In this document: one piece after another, positions 24,700-32,953 of the stretch | How the letters are laid out: every line of letters starts with the position of its first letter | Position numbering within the stretch: position 1 is the stretch's first letter | Assembly: GCF_041477585.1 (NCBI RefSeq) | Contig: NZ_JBGNYA010000001.1 | Location: 2,604,001-2,668,000, forward strand | DNA length: 64,000 nucleotides | Source of the DNA: Halobellus sp. MBLA0158 | GTDB lineage: Archaea > Halobacteriota > Halobacteria > Halobacteriales > Haloferacaceae | Direction of reading: 5' to 3' | Made by a program: the position numbers and the translations under genes | The notes under the pieces: generated by a model | The model's database searches: none | The model's input: the letters and a program-made list of their open reading frames with translations, nothing else | What the model was told of the DNA's origin: nothing

Positions 24700-25743
24700 A
24701 TGACAGGAAACGCCGACGACGCCGAGCGGGTGGTCGTCCTCGCCCACGAGAAGTTCCCCGAGCGCGCGAAGACGGCCACGGGCGTCCTGAAGTACGCCGA
24801 CTACGACGTGGTCGCCGTCCTCGACCGCGACCGCGCCGGGACGACGGCGGCGGACCACCGCGCGGACCTGCCCGAGGTCCCGATCGTCGAGTCGATGGCC
24901 GACGCGCCCGACGCCGACACGCTGCTCGTCGGCATCGCGCCGATCGGCGGCGGCTTCGACGACTCCTGGCGCCCGGACGTCCGCACGGCGATCGAGCGGG
25001 GCTGCGACGTCGTCGCCGGCCTCCACTACTTCCTCGCCGACGACGAGGAGTTCGCGGCGCTGGCCGACGAGCACGGCGTCGACCTCCGCGACGTCCGGAA
25101 GCCGCCCGAGGACCTGACGGTCGCCTCCGGGAAGAGCGCCGACGTCGACGCCGAGGTCGTCCTGACGGTCGGCACCGACTGCTCGGTCGGGAAGATGACG
25201 GTCGCGCTGGAACTGATGGAGGCCGCCCGCGAGCGCGGCGTCGACGCCGGCTTCATCCCGACGGGGCAGACGGGAATTATGATCGCGGGCTGGGGGAACC
25301 CGATCGACCGCGTGATCTCGGATTTCACCGCGGGCGCCGTCGAGGAGATGCTCCTCGAGGTCGGCGACGACTACGACGTCCTCTTCGTCGAGGGCCAGGG
25401 CAGCATCGTCCACCCGGCGTACTCGGCGGTCACCTGCGGCATCCTCCACGGCGCGATGCCCGACTCGATGGTGCTCTGTCACGCCGCGGGCCGGGAGGCG
25501 ATCCACGGCTACGAGGACTTCGCGCTCCCGCCGATCGGGGAGTACGTCGACCTCTACGAGGGGCTCGCCGCCCCGGTCCACGAGGGCGACGTCGTCGCGG
25601 GCGCGCTGAACACCTCGGGGGTCGACGGCGACGAGGCGGCCCGCGCCGCCGTCGACGACTTCACCGACGAACTGGGCGCGCCCGCGACCGACCCCGTCCG
25701 CTTCGATGCGGACGCGGTGCTGGACGCCATCCTCGACGAATGA
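24700..25743 (+). CDS. dgcN: DUF1611 / DgcN-type protein (D-glutamate N-acetyltransferase family)
   Basis: 347 residues. The N-terminal Rossmann-like part (DDAERVVVLAHEKFPERAKT) is followed by a P-loop domain with VGTDCSVGKMTVALEL near residue 158, GFIPTGQTGIMIAGWG near 183 and LFVEGQGSIVHPAYSAVTCG near 228. This is the DUF1611 family; a marine bacterial member, DgcN, N-acetylates D-glutamate ahead of the racemase-like DgcA. Its stop overlaps the start of an enolase-superfamily epimerase by four bases (ATGA at 25740), the same pairing as dgcN-dgcA. The substrate here is inferred from that pairing. Confidence 0.75.
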   Translation: MTGNADDAERVVVLAHEKFPERAKTATGVLKYADYDVVAVLDRDRAGTTAADHRADLPEVPIVESMADAPDADTLLVGIAPIGGGFDDSWRPDVRTAIERGCDVVAGLHYFLADDEEFAALADEHGVDLRDVRKPPEDLTVASGKSADVDAEVVLTVGTDCSVGKMTVALELMEAARERGVDAGFIPTGQTGIMIAGWGNPIDRVISDFTAGAVEEMLLEVGDDYDVLFVEGQGSIVHPAYSAVTCGILHGAMPDSMVLCHAAGREAIHGYEDFALPPIGEYVDLYEGLAAPVHEGDVVAGALNTSGVDGDEAARAAVDDFTDELGAPATDPVRFDADAVLDAILDE

Positions 25744-26792
25744 CGACGCTCACGACCGAGTTCGAGCGGCTCTCGCTCCCGCTCGCCGACGCCTTCACGA
25801 TCTCGCGCGGCACGCAGACAGACGCCGAGAACGTCGTCGTGCGGATCCGCGACGGGGAGGGACACGAGGGCGTCGGCGCGGCCGCGCCGTCGGAGCACTA
25901 CGGCGAGACGCCGGCGACGGTCGAGGCAGTCCTGCCAGACTTTCTCGACGTCGTCGAGGACGTCGGCGACCCGCACGCGATCGACCGAATCGAACGCGAG
26001 CAGCGGGCCGTCGTCGCGGACAACCCCGCCGCGCACGCCGCGGTCGATGTCGCGCTCCACGACCTCGCCGCCAAGCGCCTCGGCGTGCCGCTGTACCGTC
26101 AGTGGGGGATCGACCCGGAGCGGACGCCGAAGACGTCGTTCACGATCGGCCTCGACTCGACAGAGCGGATGCGCGAGAAGACGCGCGCGGCCGTCGAAGA
26201 CGGCTACGACGTCCTGAAGGTGAAGCTCGGGACCGACAGAGATCGGGAAATCGTCGCCGCCGTCCGGGAGGAGGCGCCCGAGGCGCGCATCCGAGTCGAC
26301 GCCAACGAGGCCTGGACGCCGCGGGAGGCGCTACGGACGATCGAGGACCTGGAACCTCACGGCGTCGAGTTCGTCGAACAGCCGGTGTCGGCGGACGACC
26401 CCGAGGGCCTGCGGTTCGTCTACGAGCGCTCGCCGCTGCCGATCGCCGCCGACGAGTCCTGCGTGCGGCTCCCGGACGTCCCCGCGGTCGCCGACCGCAC
26501 CGACATCGTGAACCTCAAGCTGATGAAGTGCGGCAGTCTCGCGGAAGCCCGCCGGATGGTCGACGCCGCGCGGGCGCACGGACTGGAAGTGATGCTCGGC
26601 TGTATGATCGAGACGAACGCGGCCATCGCCGCGGCCTGCAACCTCGCGCCGCTCGTCGACTACGCCGACCTCGATGGCGCGCTCCTGCTCGCTGACGACG
26701 AGTACGCCGGCGTGCCGACCGAGGGGAGCGAGATCCGGCTGAGCGCTCTCGCCGACCGCGGGCTCGCGGGGACGGGCGCGCGGCCGCAGTAG
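25740..26792 (+). CDS. dgcA: Enolase-superfamily epimerase (dipeptide epimerase / DgcA type)
   Basis: 350 residues of the muconate-lactonising subgroup. Acid-base Lys pair: VLKVKLG near residue 160 and NLKLMKCGS near 260. Metal ligands lie in RVDANEAW, EFVEQPV and AADESC. This set fits 1,1-proton transfer as in L-Ala-D/L-Glu epimerases and the N-acetyl-D-glutamate racemase DgcA. It is coupled by a four-base overlap to the DUF1611 gene. Whether it works on dipeptides or N-acyl amino acids cannot be settled by sequence alone. Confidence 0.85.
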   Translation: MTTLTTEFERLSLPLADAFTISRGTQTDAENVVVRIRDGEGHEGVGAAAPSEHYGETPATVEAVLPDFLDVVEDVGDPHAIDRIEREQRAVVADNPAAHAAVDVALHDLAAKRLGVPLYRQWGIDPERTPKTSFTIGLDSTERMREKTRAAVEDGYDVLKVKLGTDRDREIVAAVREEAPEARIRVDANEAWTPREALRTIEDLEPHGVEFVEQPVSADDPEGLRFVYERSPLPIAADESCVRLPDVPAVADRTDIVNLKLMKCGSLAEARRMVDAARAHGLEVMLGCMIETNAAIAAACNLAPLVDYADLDGALLLADDEYAGVPTEGSEIRLSALADRGLAGTGARPQ

Positions 26793-26841
26793 GGGGCGGT
26801 CGACGCCGCGTAGGTTCTTATACCGATTCGAAGCCAGGAGG

Positions 26842-26859
26842 CGTGTGTACTGACACACG
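26842..26859 (+). promoter_or_regulatory. Promoter-like box and hairpin downstream of the dgcNA pair
   Basis: CGTGTGT-ACTG-ACACACG is a perfect 7-bp stem with a 4-base loop. It lies about 25 bases after a TTCTTATACC promoter-like box (26815-26824), so a transcript could start on the hairpin. It could instead be the end structure of the dgcNA transcript; no T-run follows. Confidence 0.35.
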
Positions 26860-27004
26860 TCCCGCGTCGGGCCGCGGTCGCTCGGCACGTCGACGCGGGG
26901 GCGGTTCGGAACGGCGTGCCGACTGTTCGCCACAGCGCAGCAGGTGCGCGAGCGCGGACGCACACGCTTAACCGCGCGCGCCGAGTAGTCACGGCCAGAT
27001 CCAG

Positions 27005-27454
27005 ATGTCCCAGGTCACGCTCATCGGCGATCGCCTCGCGTCTCCGGGGACGGAGTTCGTCTACGAGGGCGAGTCGGCGGCCTGCGAGGGCTGTCCGTAC
27101 CGGAAGCAGTGTCTCAACCTCACCGAGGGCGTCCGCTACGAGGTGACGGACATTCGAGAGAGCGGGCAGCTACTGGACTGTGCGGTCCACGACACCGGCG
27201 TCCGCGCCGTCGAGGTCGAGCCCGCCTCGATCATCGCCAACGTGGCCTCGAAGGGCGCCTACGCCGGCAGCAAGGTGTCCCTGCCCGGTCCCTGTCCGCA
27301 CACCGAGTGCCCGAGCCACGAGTACTGCGTTCCGGAGGGCGCGGACTTCGAGTCGGAGTACCGGATCGACGAGGTGCGCGGCGAGCCGCCGCACGAGTTC
27401 TGCTACCTGGATCGCGACCTAGAGCTCGTCGAACTGGCGCCGCCGGAGTCGTAG
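27005..27454 (+). CDS. UPF0179-family cysteine-rich protein
   Basis: 149 residues matching UPF0179, an archaeal family with no proven function. Cys clusters CEGCPYRKQC (residues 24-33) and CPHTECPSHEYC (98-109), plus single Cys at about 58 and 138, suggest zinc or an iron-sulfur cluster. MSQVTLIGDRLASPGTEFVY is the usual start. A CGCTTAACCG element about 37 bases upstream may be its TATA box. It lies between the dgcNA pair and the convergent deacylase. Confidence 0.88.
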   Translation: MSQVTLIGDRLASPGTEFVYEGESAACEGCPYRKQCLNLTEGVRYEVTDIRESGQLLDCAVHDTGVRAVEVEPASIIANVASKGAYAGSKVSLPGPCPHTECPSHEYCVPEGADFESEYRIDEVRGEPPHEFCYLDRDLELVELAPPES

Positions 27455-27487
27455 TCGCGGTTTCGCCCGACTCCGACAGCCCGAGAC

Positions 27488-28306
27488 CTACGCGAGCGTC
27501 CCGATCCGGTCGGCCGCGTAGCCGAAGACGTCCTCGTAGCCGTGGGCCGAGAGCAACACGGGATAGAACTCGTTTTCGGCGTTGTACGCCTCGCCGTCCG
27601 CCGCGGCGACGGGATCGCCGGGCGCGACGCGCTGGAAGTTGTCGACGAAGACGCGGTAGTCCTCGGCGGGATCTTTGGGGATCTGATCGAGGAGTCGGAA
27701 GACCGTGACCTCGGTCTCGTCGCGGCGGTGCAGCGACAGCGGCGGCTCGACGTCGCCCTCGATCGGCGCCGGAAGGACCCCCGTCGCAGCGAGGAACGCG
27801 CGGACGATCCAGTAGGCGTTCGTCGCGGCCTCGTCGCTCCGCTGGAGGCCGCACTCGACTTCGATGGTGTGGGCGTGGTCGATGAGCCGTCCGACCGCGA
27901 ACTGGCCCGTCTCGACGACGTACTCCATCGGGAGGTGCGGGCAGATCGCGCGCGTGACGGCGTCGATCCCGTCGACGAGCGCGAAGGGCTCGGCGTAGGA
28001 CTGGGTGGAGTGCAACGAGAGCACGGTCTTGCCGCGGAGCTCGCGGACCAAGTCGTGTGCCAGTCGCCCCTCGTGCGTGTCGGCGTTCGGGTCGCCGGGG
28101 AACGCGCGGTTGAGGTCCTCGTCGAGGTAGCGGACGCCGGCGTCGAGCGCCTCCTCGTTGGCGACGACGAGCTTGACCGGCCGCTCGACGTCGGGGTCGT
28201 CGGCGAGGAACCGCTCGATCGCGCGCGGGCCGCAGGGCTCGTCCCCGTGGACCGCGCCGACGACGGCGACCTCGGGCGTCCCCTCCCCGAGTTCGTATAT
28301 TCGCAT
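27488..28306 (-). CDS. Succinylglutamate desuccinylase/aspartoacylase-family deacylase
   Basis: 272-residue M14-type zinc amidohydrolase. [20 protein letters not shown] near residues 14-33 carries the HxxE zinc pair and [13 protein letters not shown] near residue 95 the third ligand; [20 protein letters not shown] and [17 protein letters not shown] are further family signatures. Relatives remove acyl groups from N-acyl aspartate or glutamate. It lies about 1.5 kb from the DgcA-like epimerase, on the opposite strand, which makes an N-acetyl-L-glutamate deacylase role possible but unproven. Confidence 0.85.
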   Translation of the reverse strand: MRIYELGEGTPEVAVVGAVHGDEPCGPRAIERFLADDPDVERPVKLVVANEEALDAGVRYLDEDLNRAFPGDPNADTHEGRLAHDLVRELRGKTVLSLHSTQSYAEPFALVDGIDAVTRAICPHLPMEYVVETGQFAVGRLIDHAHTIEVECGLQRSDEAATNAYWIVRAFLAATGVLPAPIEGDVEPPLSLHRRDETEVTVFRLLDQIPKDPAEDYRVFVDNFQRVAPGDPVAAADGEAYNAENEFYPVLLSAHGYEDVFGYAADRIGTLA

Positions 28307-28367
28307 TCACGTGTCCGGAGGCGACGGAGAGTCAAATCTCTTTGTTTGTGGAGCGCCAAGCGGGACC

Positions 28368-28862
28368 GTGAGCGACCACACCCGCGACGACGCCGTCGGC
28401 CCGCCGACCTACGGTGCGCCCACCGGCTGGGACCCCGAGCGGATCGAATCGAACGGGTGGGAACACGGGACCCTCCGCCGGGCGACCGTCCACGGCGTCC
28501 GGCTGTACAATGCAAAAGCGTTCCACGAGGCGCACGACTGCTTCGAGATCGAGTGGTACAACTACGGCTCCGGGACGACAGAGAGCGCGTTCCTCCACGG
28601 GATGGTCCAGGTCGCCGCCGGCGCGTACAAGCACTACGACTTCGAGGACGACGACGGGATGCGGTCGCTGTTCCGCACCGCGCTCCAGTACCTCAGCGGC
28701 GTGCCCGGGGACTACTACGGCGTCGACGTCGACGACGTCAGGGCGACGCTCGACGCCGCGCTCTCGGACGCGACCGCCCTCGACGGCTGGCGGATCGAAC
28801 TCGACGGCGAGCGGCCCGAGGCCGACCGGCTGGACCGCGAGTACGCCGAGCAGTTGGAGTGA
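28368..28862 (+). CDS. DUF309-family protein
   Basis: 164 residues from a GTG at 28368, supported by a T-rich promoter (CTCTTTGTTTG) centred about 26 bases upstream. The diagnostic DUF309 motif is [16 protein letters not shown] near residue 50, with [20 protein letters not shown] following. The family is a small helical bundle of unknown function. The C-terminus ([20 protein letters not shown]) is a charged helix. It diverges from the deacylase gene with 61 bases between starts. Confidence 0.82.
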   Translation: MSDHTRDDAVGPPTYGAPTGWDPERIESNGWEHGTLRRATVHGVRLYNAKAFHEAHDCFEIEWYNYGSGTTESAFLHGMVQVAAGAYKHYDFEDDDGMRSLFRTALQYLSGVPGDYYGVDVDDVRATLDAALSDATALDGWRIELDGERPEADRLDREYAEQLE

Positions 28863-28874
28863 GGTCGGTCGGCG

Positions 28875-29912
28875 CTACCTCTCGCTCGCCCGCGCGAGTT
28901 CTTCGTAGGCCTGCCACGACGGGTCGACCTCGGGGTGGGAGATCTCCTCGCCGTCGACGACGACGCCCGGATCTGGCTCGCCCTTCTCGCCGGCCGCCTC
29001 GACGGTCCCGGCTACGCCGACAGGCGTGCCTTCGGCTTCGAGCGCGTCGACGACGGCCGAGGTCCGGTCGGGATCGACCGCCAGCACGAGCGTCCCGCCG
29101 GTCGTCGCCCGCCAGGGATCGATCCCCAGCGCGTCGCAGGTCTCGCGGACGCCCGGCCGGAACGGGATCCGGTCCGTCGCGACGTCCAGCCGGACGCCCG
29201 CGCCGGTCGCCATCTCCACGAACGCGCCGAACAGCCCGCACTCGGTCGCGTCGTGCATCGCGTGGACGCCGCCGGCCGCGGCCGCGGTCATCGCGTCCCG
29301 GACGCAGGCGGCCTCGTCGAGTCGGGCCTGCGCGGCCGCGAGCGTCGCCGCATTGAGGTCGAACTGCTCGGGGAAGAGCGTGGTGAGCAGCCCGGTCGTC
29401 TCGACGGCCGGGCCCTTCGTCACGAGGACGTCGTCGCCGGCGCGGGCGCCGTCCGGACGGATCACGTCCGCGGGATCGCCGACGGCGAGCGCGGTCGCGC
29501 CGCCGACCCAGGGGAACGAACAGCCCGCGTAGCGGGCGGTGTGGCCGGTGACGATCGAGACGCCGAGATCCTCGGCTTCGGCGTGCATCGCGTCCCACAT
29601 CGCCGCGAACGACTCGTCTTCGAACTCCGGCGGGAGCGTGAAGGAGATCGCGAGGTGAGACGGGGCGAGCCCCGAGACGGCGACGTCCGCGAGGACGAAG
29701 TCGAGGGCGAAGCGGCCGGCGCGCTCGAAGCCGAGCTCCGGGAGGATCGAAACGGGATCGGTCGCGATCGCGACCGCGGTGCCGTCGACGTCCAACAGCC
29801 CGAAGTCGACGCCGTGCGTCGGGCCGAGCGCGACGTCCGTGCGGTCGGCACCGAGCCGCGGAAAGACGTACTCGTCGAAGAACGTGCGGTCGACCTTGCC
29901 GAGATCCGCCAT
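28875..29912 (-). CDS. AIR synthase-related protein (HypE/ThiL/PurM fold)
   Basis: 345 residues with the two-domain PurM fold. The N-terminal domain has VALGPTHGVDFGLLDV and a DPVSILPELGFERAGRFALD stretch with DFVLADVAVSGLAPSHLAIS, and the C-terminal domain has HAMHDATECGLFGAFVEMAT and GGTLVLAVDP. It most resembles the HypE-like 'AIR synthase family' proteins of archaea rather than true PurM or ThiL. ATP-dependent activation of a carboxyl or amide is the usual chemistry; the substrate is unknown. It converges on DUF309 with 12 bases between stops. Confidence 0.82.
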   Translation of the reverse strand: MADLGKVDRTFFDEYVFPRLGADRTDVALGPTHGVDFGLLDVDGTAVAIATDPVSILPELGFERAGRFALDFVLADVAVSGLAPSHLAISFTLPPEFEDESFAAMWDAMHAEAEDLGVSIVTGHTARYAGCSFPWVGGATALAVGDPADVIRPDGARAGDDVLVTKGPAVETTGLLTTLFPEQFDLNAATLAAAQARLDEAACVRDAMTAAAAGGVHAMHDATECGLFGAFVEMATGAGVRLDVATDRIPFRPGVRETCDALGIDPWRATTGGTLVLAVDPDRTSAVVDALEAEGTPVGVAGTVEAAGEKGEPDPGVVVDGEEISHPEVDPSWQAYEELARASER

Positions 29913-30498
29913 AGCGGACCGTCGCCGGCGCGGGCTTTGAACGTGGCGCTGTCGTCGCTGGCAGGCACCGTCGCGAGGAAAAGAACGGTCGGTCGCGGGA
30001 CGGGGGGACCCGGACCGACCGGCTCACGAAGCGACGCGAGCGCGTATGGCGCGGAGCTCATCCCGCCGGTGACGACCCGGCTCGCGTCACCCGTTGCTTT
30101 CGGAGAGTGACATAAGAAGCTCGCTAAGACCTCTCCTGACGGCTATATAGTACGCGTCACCGCGCGAAAAGCAGTGATATCGGGTTGCTAGCCCGGTACT
30201 ATGCCGATCGCTCACGCTGTGAGATCGGCGATGTCCCTTGCAGGACGCTCGGGGAATCTCGTTGAATGAATATATGCTTTGTTTTTCCGACTATCGGTAT
30301 GCATTCGGGATCGAATTCCCGGTATATTATGATGATTTTAGCACGCTACGAGCTCGGTGTTCGATAGTAGCGTAGCCCAACGAGCCAAGTAACGTCCCTA
30401 CTGTCATCCGCCGAGGATGAAAACCGAAGCGGAACCAAAGAGTCCAGACTAACGTTTGGATAATTTTGCCAGTAACAGGCGTGTCTGGCCTTCAGAAG
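29913..30498. other. 586-base gap with low-G+C structured DNA, no gene seen
   Basis: Up to about 30110 the composition is ordinary and no frame looks coding. From about 30140 the G+C drops well below the window average. GGCTATATAGTA (30141-30152) has the form of a promoter. Downstream are hairpins CGGGTT/AGCCCG (30181-30195), GCCGAT..CTCAC/GTGAG..ATCGGC (30203-30229), CGGGA/TCCCG (30306-30321), CGCTAC/GTAGCG (about 30344-30372) and TCATCC/GGATGA (30404-30420). It could be a non-coding RNA or degraded mobile DNA next to tRNA-Leu. Confidence 0.4.
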
Positions 30499-30582
30499 TG
30501 CGAGGGGAGGGATTTGAACCCACGGACTCCTACGAGAGCGGATCTTGAGTCCGCCGCCTTTTCCAGACTCGGCCACCCTCGC
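30499..30582 (-). tRNA. tRNA-Leu (anticodon CAA)
   Basis: Minus-strand cloverleaf: acceptor GCGAGGG pairs with CCCTCGC followed by discriminator A. The D arm contains GCC/GGC, the anticodon arm is GCGGA-CTCAAGA-TCCGC with CAA at the anticodon, and there is a long variable arm typical of class II tRNAs. The T loop is TTCAAAT. The T stem GTGGG/CCCTC has one T-T mismatch. CCA is not encoded and I see no intron. A promoter box lies upstream at 30612-30619. Confidence 0.93.
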
Positions 30583-30611
30583 GCCGCACTCGGGCGAACG
30601 CCCCCAGAGCC

Positions 30612-30619
30612 GTTTAAGC
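30612..30619 (-). promoter_or_regulatory. TATA box for tRNA-Leu
   Basis: GCTTAAAC on the minus strand is centred about 34 bases before the tRNA 5' end, giving a leader of about 8 bases for RNase P to remove. Confidence 0.6.
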
Positions 30620-30842
30620 CTCCGGTTTCTGCTCAGGATCTCGAGACGGCTCGACCCTCGCCGAAGATCCGCACGGTCGGTATCTCGTGAGATTGGTATC
30701 GGTATATTGAATTGAGAGAGTAATTTGGTATGTGGTAGTAAGCGCGAAAGACCGTCATCGACGCGGGAACCGAGCGCCACTCCGAGGCCCTCGAAAGCGG
30801 GGAGTCGACGTGGGCGGTCGGATCAGCGCGAGGATCGATCTG

Positions 30843-31133
30843 ATGTCTTGGGGACCGACGACACTGTACTGGATCAGTATCGCGCTCGCTTTCGTGTGGC
30901 TGTGGCTCGGAGACACGCGGGATCCCGACTCCGTGGTCTTCGTAGTGCTGTTCCTGAAGCTCGGTGGCGGGCTCGCGACGCTCTTGTTCCTGGCCCAACT
31001 CGACTCGGCGAGCGGCGCCCAGATCGCGGCCAACGGGCTGTCGCTGCTGGCGTTCCTGTTCGTGCTCGTGATCTTCGGAGGCAATATCGGATTCAAAAAT
31101 CTGTTCAGAGGGCTCTTCGCGTGGCTGAGATAG
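30843..31133 (+). CDS. Small three-span membrane protein, unknown function
   Basis: 96 residues from the ATG at 30843: MSWGPTTLYWISIALAFVWL, then VVFVVLFLKLGGGLATLLFL and AANGLSLLAFLFVLVIFGGN, three hydrophobic segments, ending FKNLFRGLFAWLR. An in-frame GTG at 30732 would add 37 residues rich in Arg without conserved character. A TATA-like GTATATTG about 26 bases before that GTG makes the longer form possible, so the start is uncertain. I do not recognise a family. Confidence 0.62.
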   Translation: MSWGPTTLYWISIALAFVWLWLGDTRDPDSVVFVVLFLKLGGGLATLLFLAQLDSASGAQIAANGLSLLAFLFVLVIFGGNIGFKNLFRGLFAWLR

Positions 31134-31170
31134 CGGTCGCGTCGACGTCGCGTTCGACCGACGTGGGCTA

Positions 31171-31413
31171 CTATTCGAGCGCTTCGCGCAGCCGGTCGGG
31201 GAGTTCGAGCGCGATCGCGGCCGCGACGGCCGGAGCGACGACCGCGAGGGCGACGAGCGCGACTCCGCCCCCGACGATCGCTAGCGGGACGGCCGCGAGC
31301 AGGAGCGCGACCGCGGCCGCGACGACGATCCCGCGGGCGAACACGTCGGCGACGCCCGCGGCGTAGTCACCGACGGCGCCCGGAATCTCTCCGAACCCCG
31401 GCTCTTCGGACAT
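31171..31413 (-). CDS. Small membrane protein, unknown function
   Basis: 80 residues: a polar start SEEPGFGEIPGAVGDYAAGV, then an almost continuous Ala/Val/Leu-rich region (about residues 26-68) that should form two spans, and a charged end ELPDRLREALE. No family recognised. It converges with the three-span membrane protein gene, 37 bases between stops. Confidence 0.65.
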   Translation of the reverse strand: MSEEPGFGEIPGAVGDYAAGVADVFARGIVVAAAVALLLAAVPLAIVGGGVALVALAVVAPAVAAAIALELPDRLREALE

Positions 31414-31458
31414 ATCTGCTCCGACGAATGGGGGAGTGATAAGCGCTGTGTCGTCGCG

Positions 31459-32190
31459 TCACCACTCGATCGCGTCCTTGTCGCGCCAGAACCGCCCCGC
31501 GGGCGACCCCGGCCGGAAGCGGCAGAGCCACGTCGGGGTCTCCGCGCCTTTCGCGACCGATCGGTCGGCCTCTTCGCCGCCCATCTCGGTCCGGACCCAG
31601 CCGGGGCACACGGAGTTCGCGAGCAGGCCCTCGTCGCCGTACTCGCCGTGGAGGTACGCGGTGAGGCCGTTCAGTCCGGTCTTCGAGACGCGGTAGGCCG
31701 GGGAGCCGCCCGACTGCGACTCGGAGAGCGCGCCCATCCCGGAGGAGACGTTGACGACGCGACCGCCCTCGTTCTGGAGCAGCAGGGGCACGGTGTGCTT
31801 GCAGACGAGCATCGGGCCCCGGAGGTTGGTCGCGAGCGTCCGGTCGATCGTCTCCACCGACTCGGAGACGATGTCGGAGTCGAACTCCCCGACGCCGGCG
31901 TTGTTGACGACGACGTCCAGCCGCCCGGCGGCCTGGAAGATCTCGTCGGCCATATCGGAAATCTCGCCCTCCTGGGTGACGTCGACGAGGAGGTGCTCCC
32001 ACGCCTCGGGGACGTCGTGACGCATCGAGCGGGTCGCGGCGAAGACCGTCGCGCCCAGGTCGTCGAGGTTCGCCGCGATCTGTCGGCCGATGCCGCGGTT
32101 CGCCCCCGTGACGAGCGCGACCTGTCCGTCCAGCGAGTCGTACAGCTCGGGGTCGGGCGTCGCCGCGGCGTCCGATCGGTCGTCGGTCAT
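31459..32190 (-). CDS. Short-chain dehydrogenase/reductase (SDR)
   Basis: 243-residue classical SDR. The cofactor loop is TGANRGIG near residue 28, NNAGVGEFDSD is intact, the catalytic Ser lies in NVSSGMGA, and YRVSK is the Tyr/Lys pair. I chose the ATG at 32190 because a TATA box is centred 26 bases upstream of it; the ATG at 32202 is in frame but too close to that box. After residue 190 it has GWVRTEMGG, usual in SDRs. The substrate is unknown. Confidence 0.9.
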   Translation of the reverse strand: MTDDRSDAAATPDPELYDSLDGQVALVTGANRGIGRQIAANLDDLGATVFAATRSMRHDVPEAWEHLLVDVTQEGEISDMADEIFQAAGRLDVVVNNAGVGEFDSDIVSESVETIDRTLATNLRGPMLVCKHTVPLLLQNEGGRVVNVSSGMGALSESQSGGSPAYRVSKTGLNGLTAYLHGEYGDEGLLANSVCPGWVRTEMGGEEADRSVAKGAETPTWLCRFRPGSPAGRFWRDKDAIEW

Positions 32191-32212
32191 CGGTTCGGAC
32201 AACGCGGTGTGC

Positions 32213-32219
32213 GTAAAAG
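32213..32219 (-). promoter_or_regulatory. TATA box for the SDR gene
   Basis: CTTTTAC on the minus strand, centred 26 bases before the ATG at 32190, selects the inner of two in-frame starts. Confidence 0.6.
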
Positions 32220-32247
32220 GGGGTTCCGTCTCGTACTGACTCTTGTC

Positions 32248-32261
32248 ACAATGTCTATTGT
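32248..32261. promoter_or_regulatory. Palindrome upstream of SDR (candidate operator)
   Basis: ACAAT-GTCT-ATTGT is a perfect 5-bp inverted repeat with a 4-base spacer, about 60 bases before the SDR start and touching the stop codon of the IPP isomerase gene. The AT-rich arms contrast with their surroundings and resemble a dimeric regulator site. Confidence 0.35.
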
Positions 32262-32878
32262 CAGTCCTCGAAGTCCCGGCGCATCGCGATCTCGAACCAC
32301 GGACACAGCCGAAGCTGACGGTACCACTCGGGGTGTTCGTGGAGGTGCTCGTAGTCGGCCCACAGGAGGCCCGCGATCTCGTCTTCGTCGGGATCGAGCG
32401 TCGTGTCGTCGAGCGTCACCTTCAGGACGGCACAGACCTCCCACTCCAGGCCGGCGTTCTCGTAGTAGCGCTTGTACTCGAATTTGTCCGTCACGCGGAG
32501 GTCGGAGTACTGGTCCGGCGTGACGCCCAGTTCCTCTTCGAGGCGCTGTTTCGTCGCGTCGATCTGGGACTGTCCCTCGACCGGGTGGGAGGCGACGGTG
32601 CCGTCCCAGTGGGTGTCCCACAGGCGCTTGCCGGGCGCGCGCTGGCCGAGCAGGATCCGCCCCTCGCCGTCGAAGACGAGGCAGGTGAACGCCCGGTGGC
32701 GGATGCCGTCGCCCGTGTGGGCGTCGAGTCGGTTGACGAGTCCCGTTCGGTTGTCGTCCTCGTCGACGGCGATGACGTCCTGGAGGGCGTTTTCGTGTTG
32801 CTCGCCCGCGGCCGCGTCCCCGCCGGCGTCGGCGTCGGCCTCGCCCGACGCGGCGTCGTCGCGCTCGTCTACACTCAT
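32261..32878 (-). CDS. idi: Type 1 isopentenyl-diphosphate isomerase homolog (Nudix fold)
   Basis: 205 residues from the ATG at 32878, with an acidic N-terminal tail of about 30 residues. HRAFTCLVFDGEGRILLGQR (61-80), LWDTHWDGTVASHP (86-99) and the Nudix-like helix ATKQRLEEELGVTPDQY follow type 1 IDI closely, and the catalytic Glu aligns in WEVCAVL (E147). At the position of E. coli Cys67 (in VCGHP) this protein has Ala96 (VASHP), so the usual catalytic Cys is missing. It may use another mechanism or act as a Nudix hydrolase. A GTG- or ATG-type start further upstream would add nine residues. Confidence 0.8.
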   Translation of the reverse strand: MSVDERDDAASGEADADAGGDAAAGEQHENALQDVIAVDEDDNRTGLVNRLDAHTGDGIRHRAFTCLVFDGEGRILLGQRAPGKRLWDTHWDGTVASHPVEGQSQIDATKQRLEEELGVTPDQYSDLRVTDKFEYKRYYENAGLEWEVCAVLKVTLDDTTLDPDEDEIAGLLWADYEHLHEHPEWYRQLRLCPWFEIAMRRDFED

Positions 32879-32953
32879 ACTCGCCCACTCGGAGAGGGAG
32901 ACCAAGGAGTCTTCGATGCGTGTCGGTCACCGTTTCGGCACGCCCGTCCGCTC

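Noticed and set aside
30322-30345. ATGATGA resembling a C box of a C/D guide RNA
   Set aside because: No matching D box (CTGA) follows at a suitable distance.
30346-30780. 144-codon minus-strand frame across the tRNA-Leu gene
   Set aside because: It reads through the tRNA and its promoter and has no recognisable domain or coding bias.
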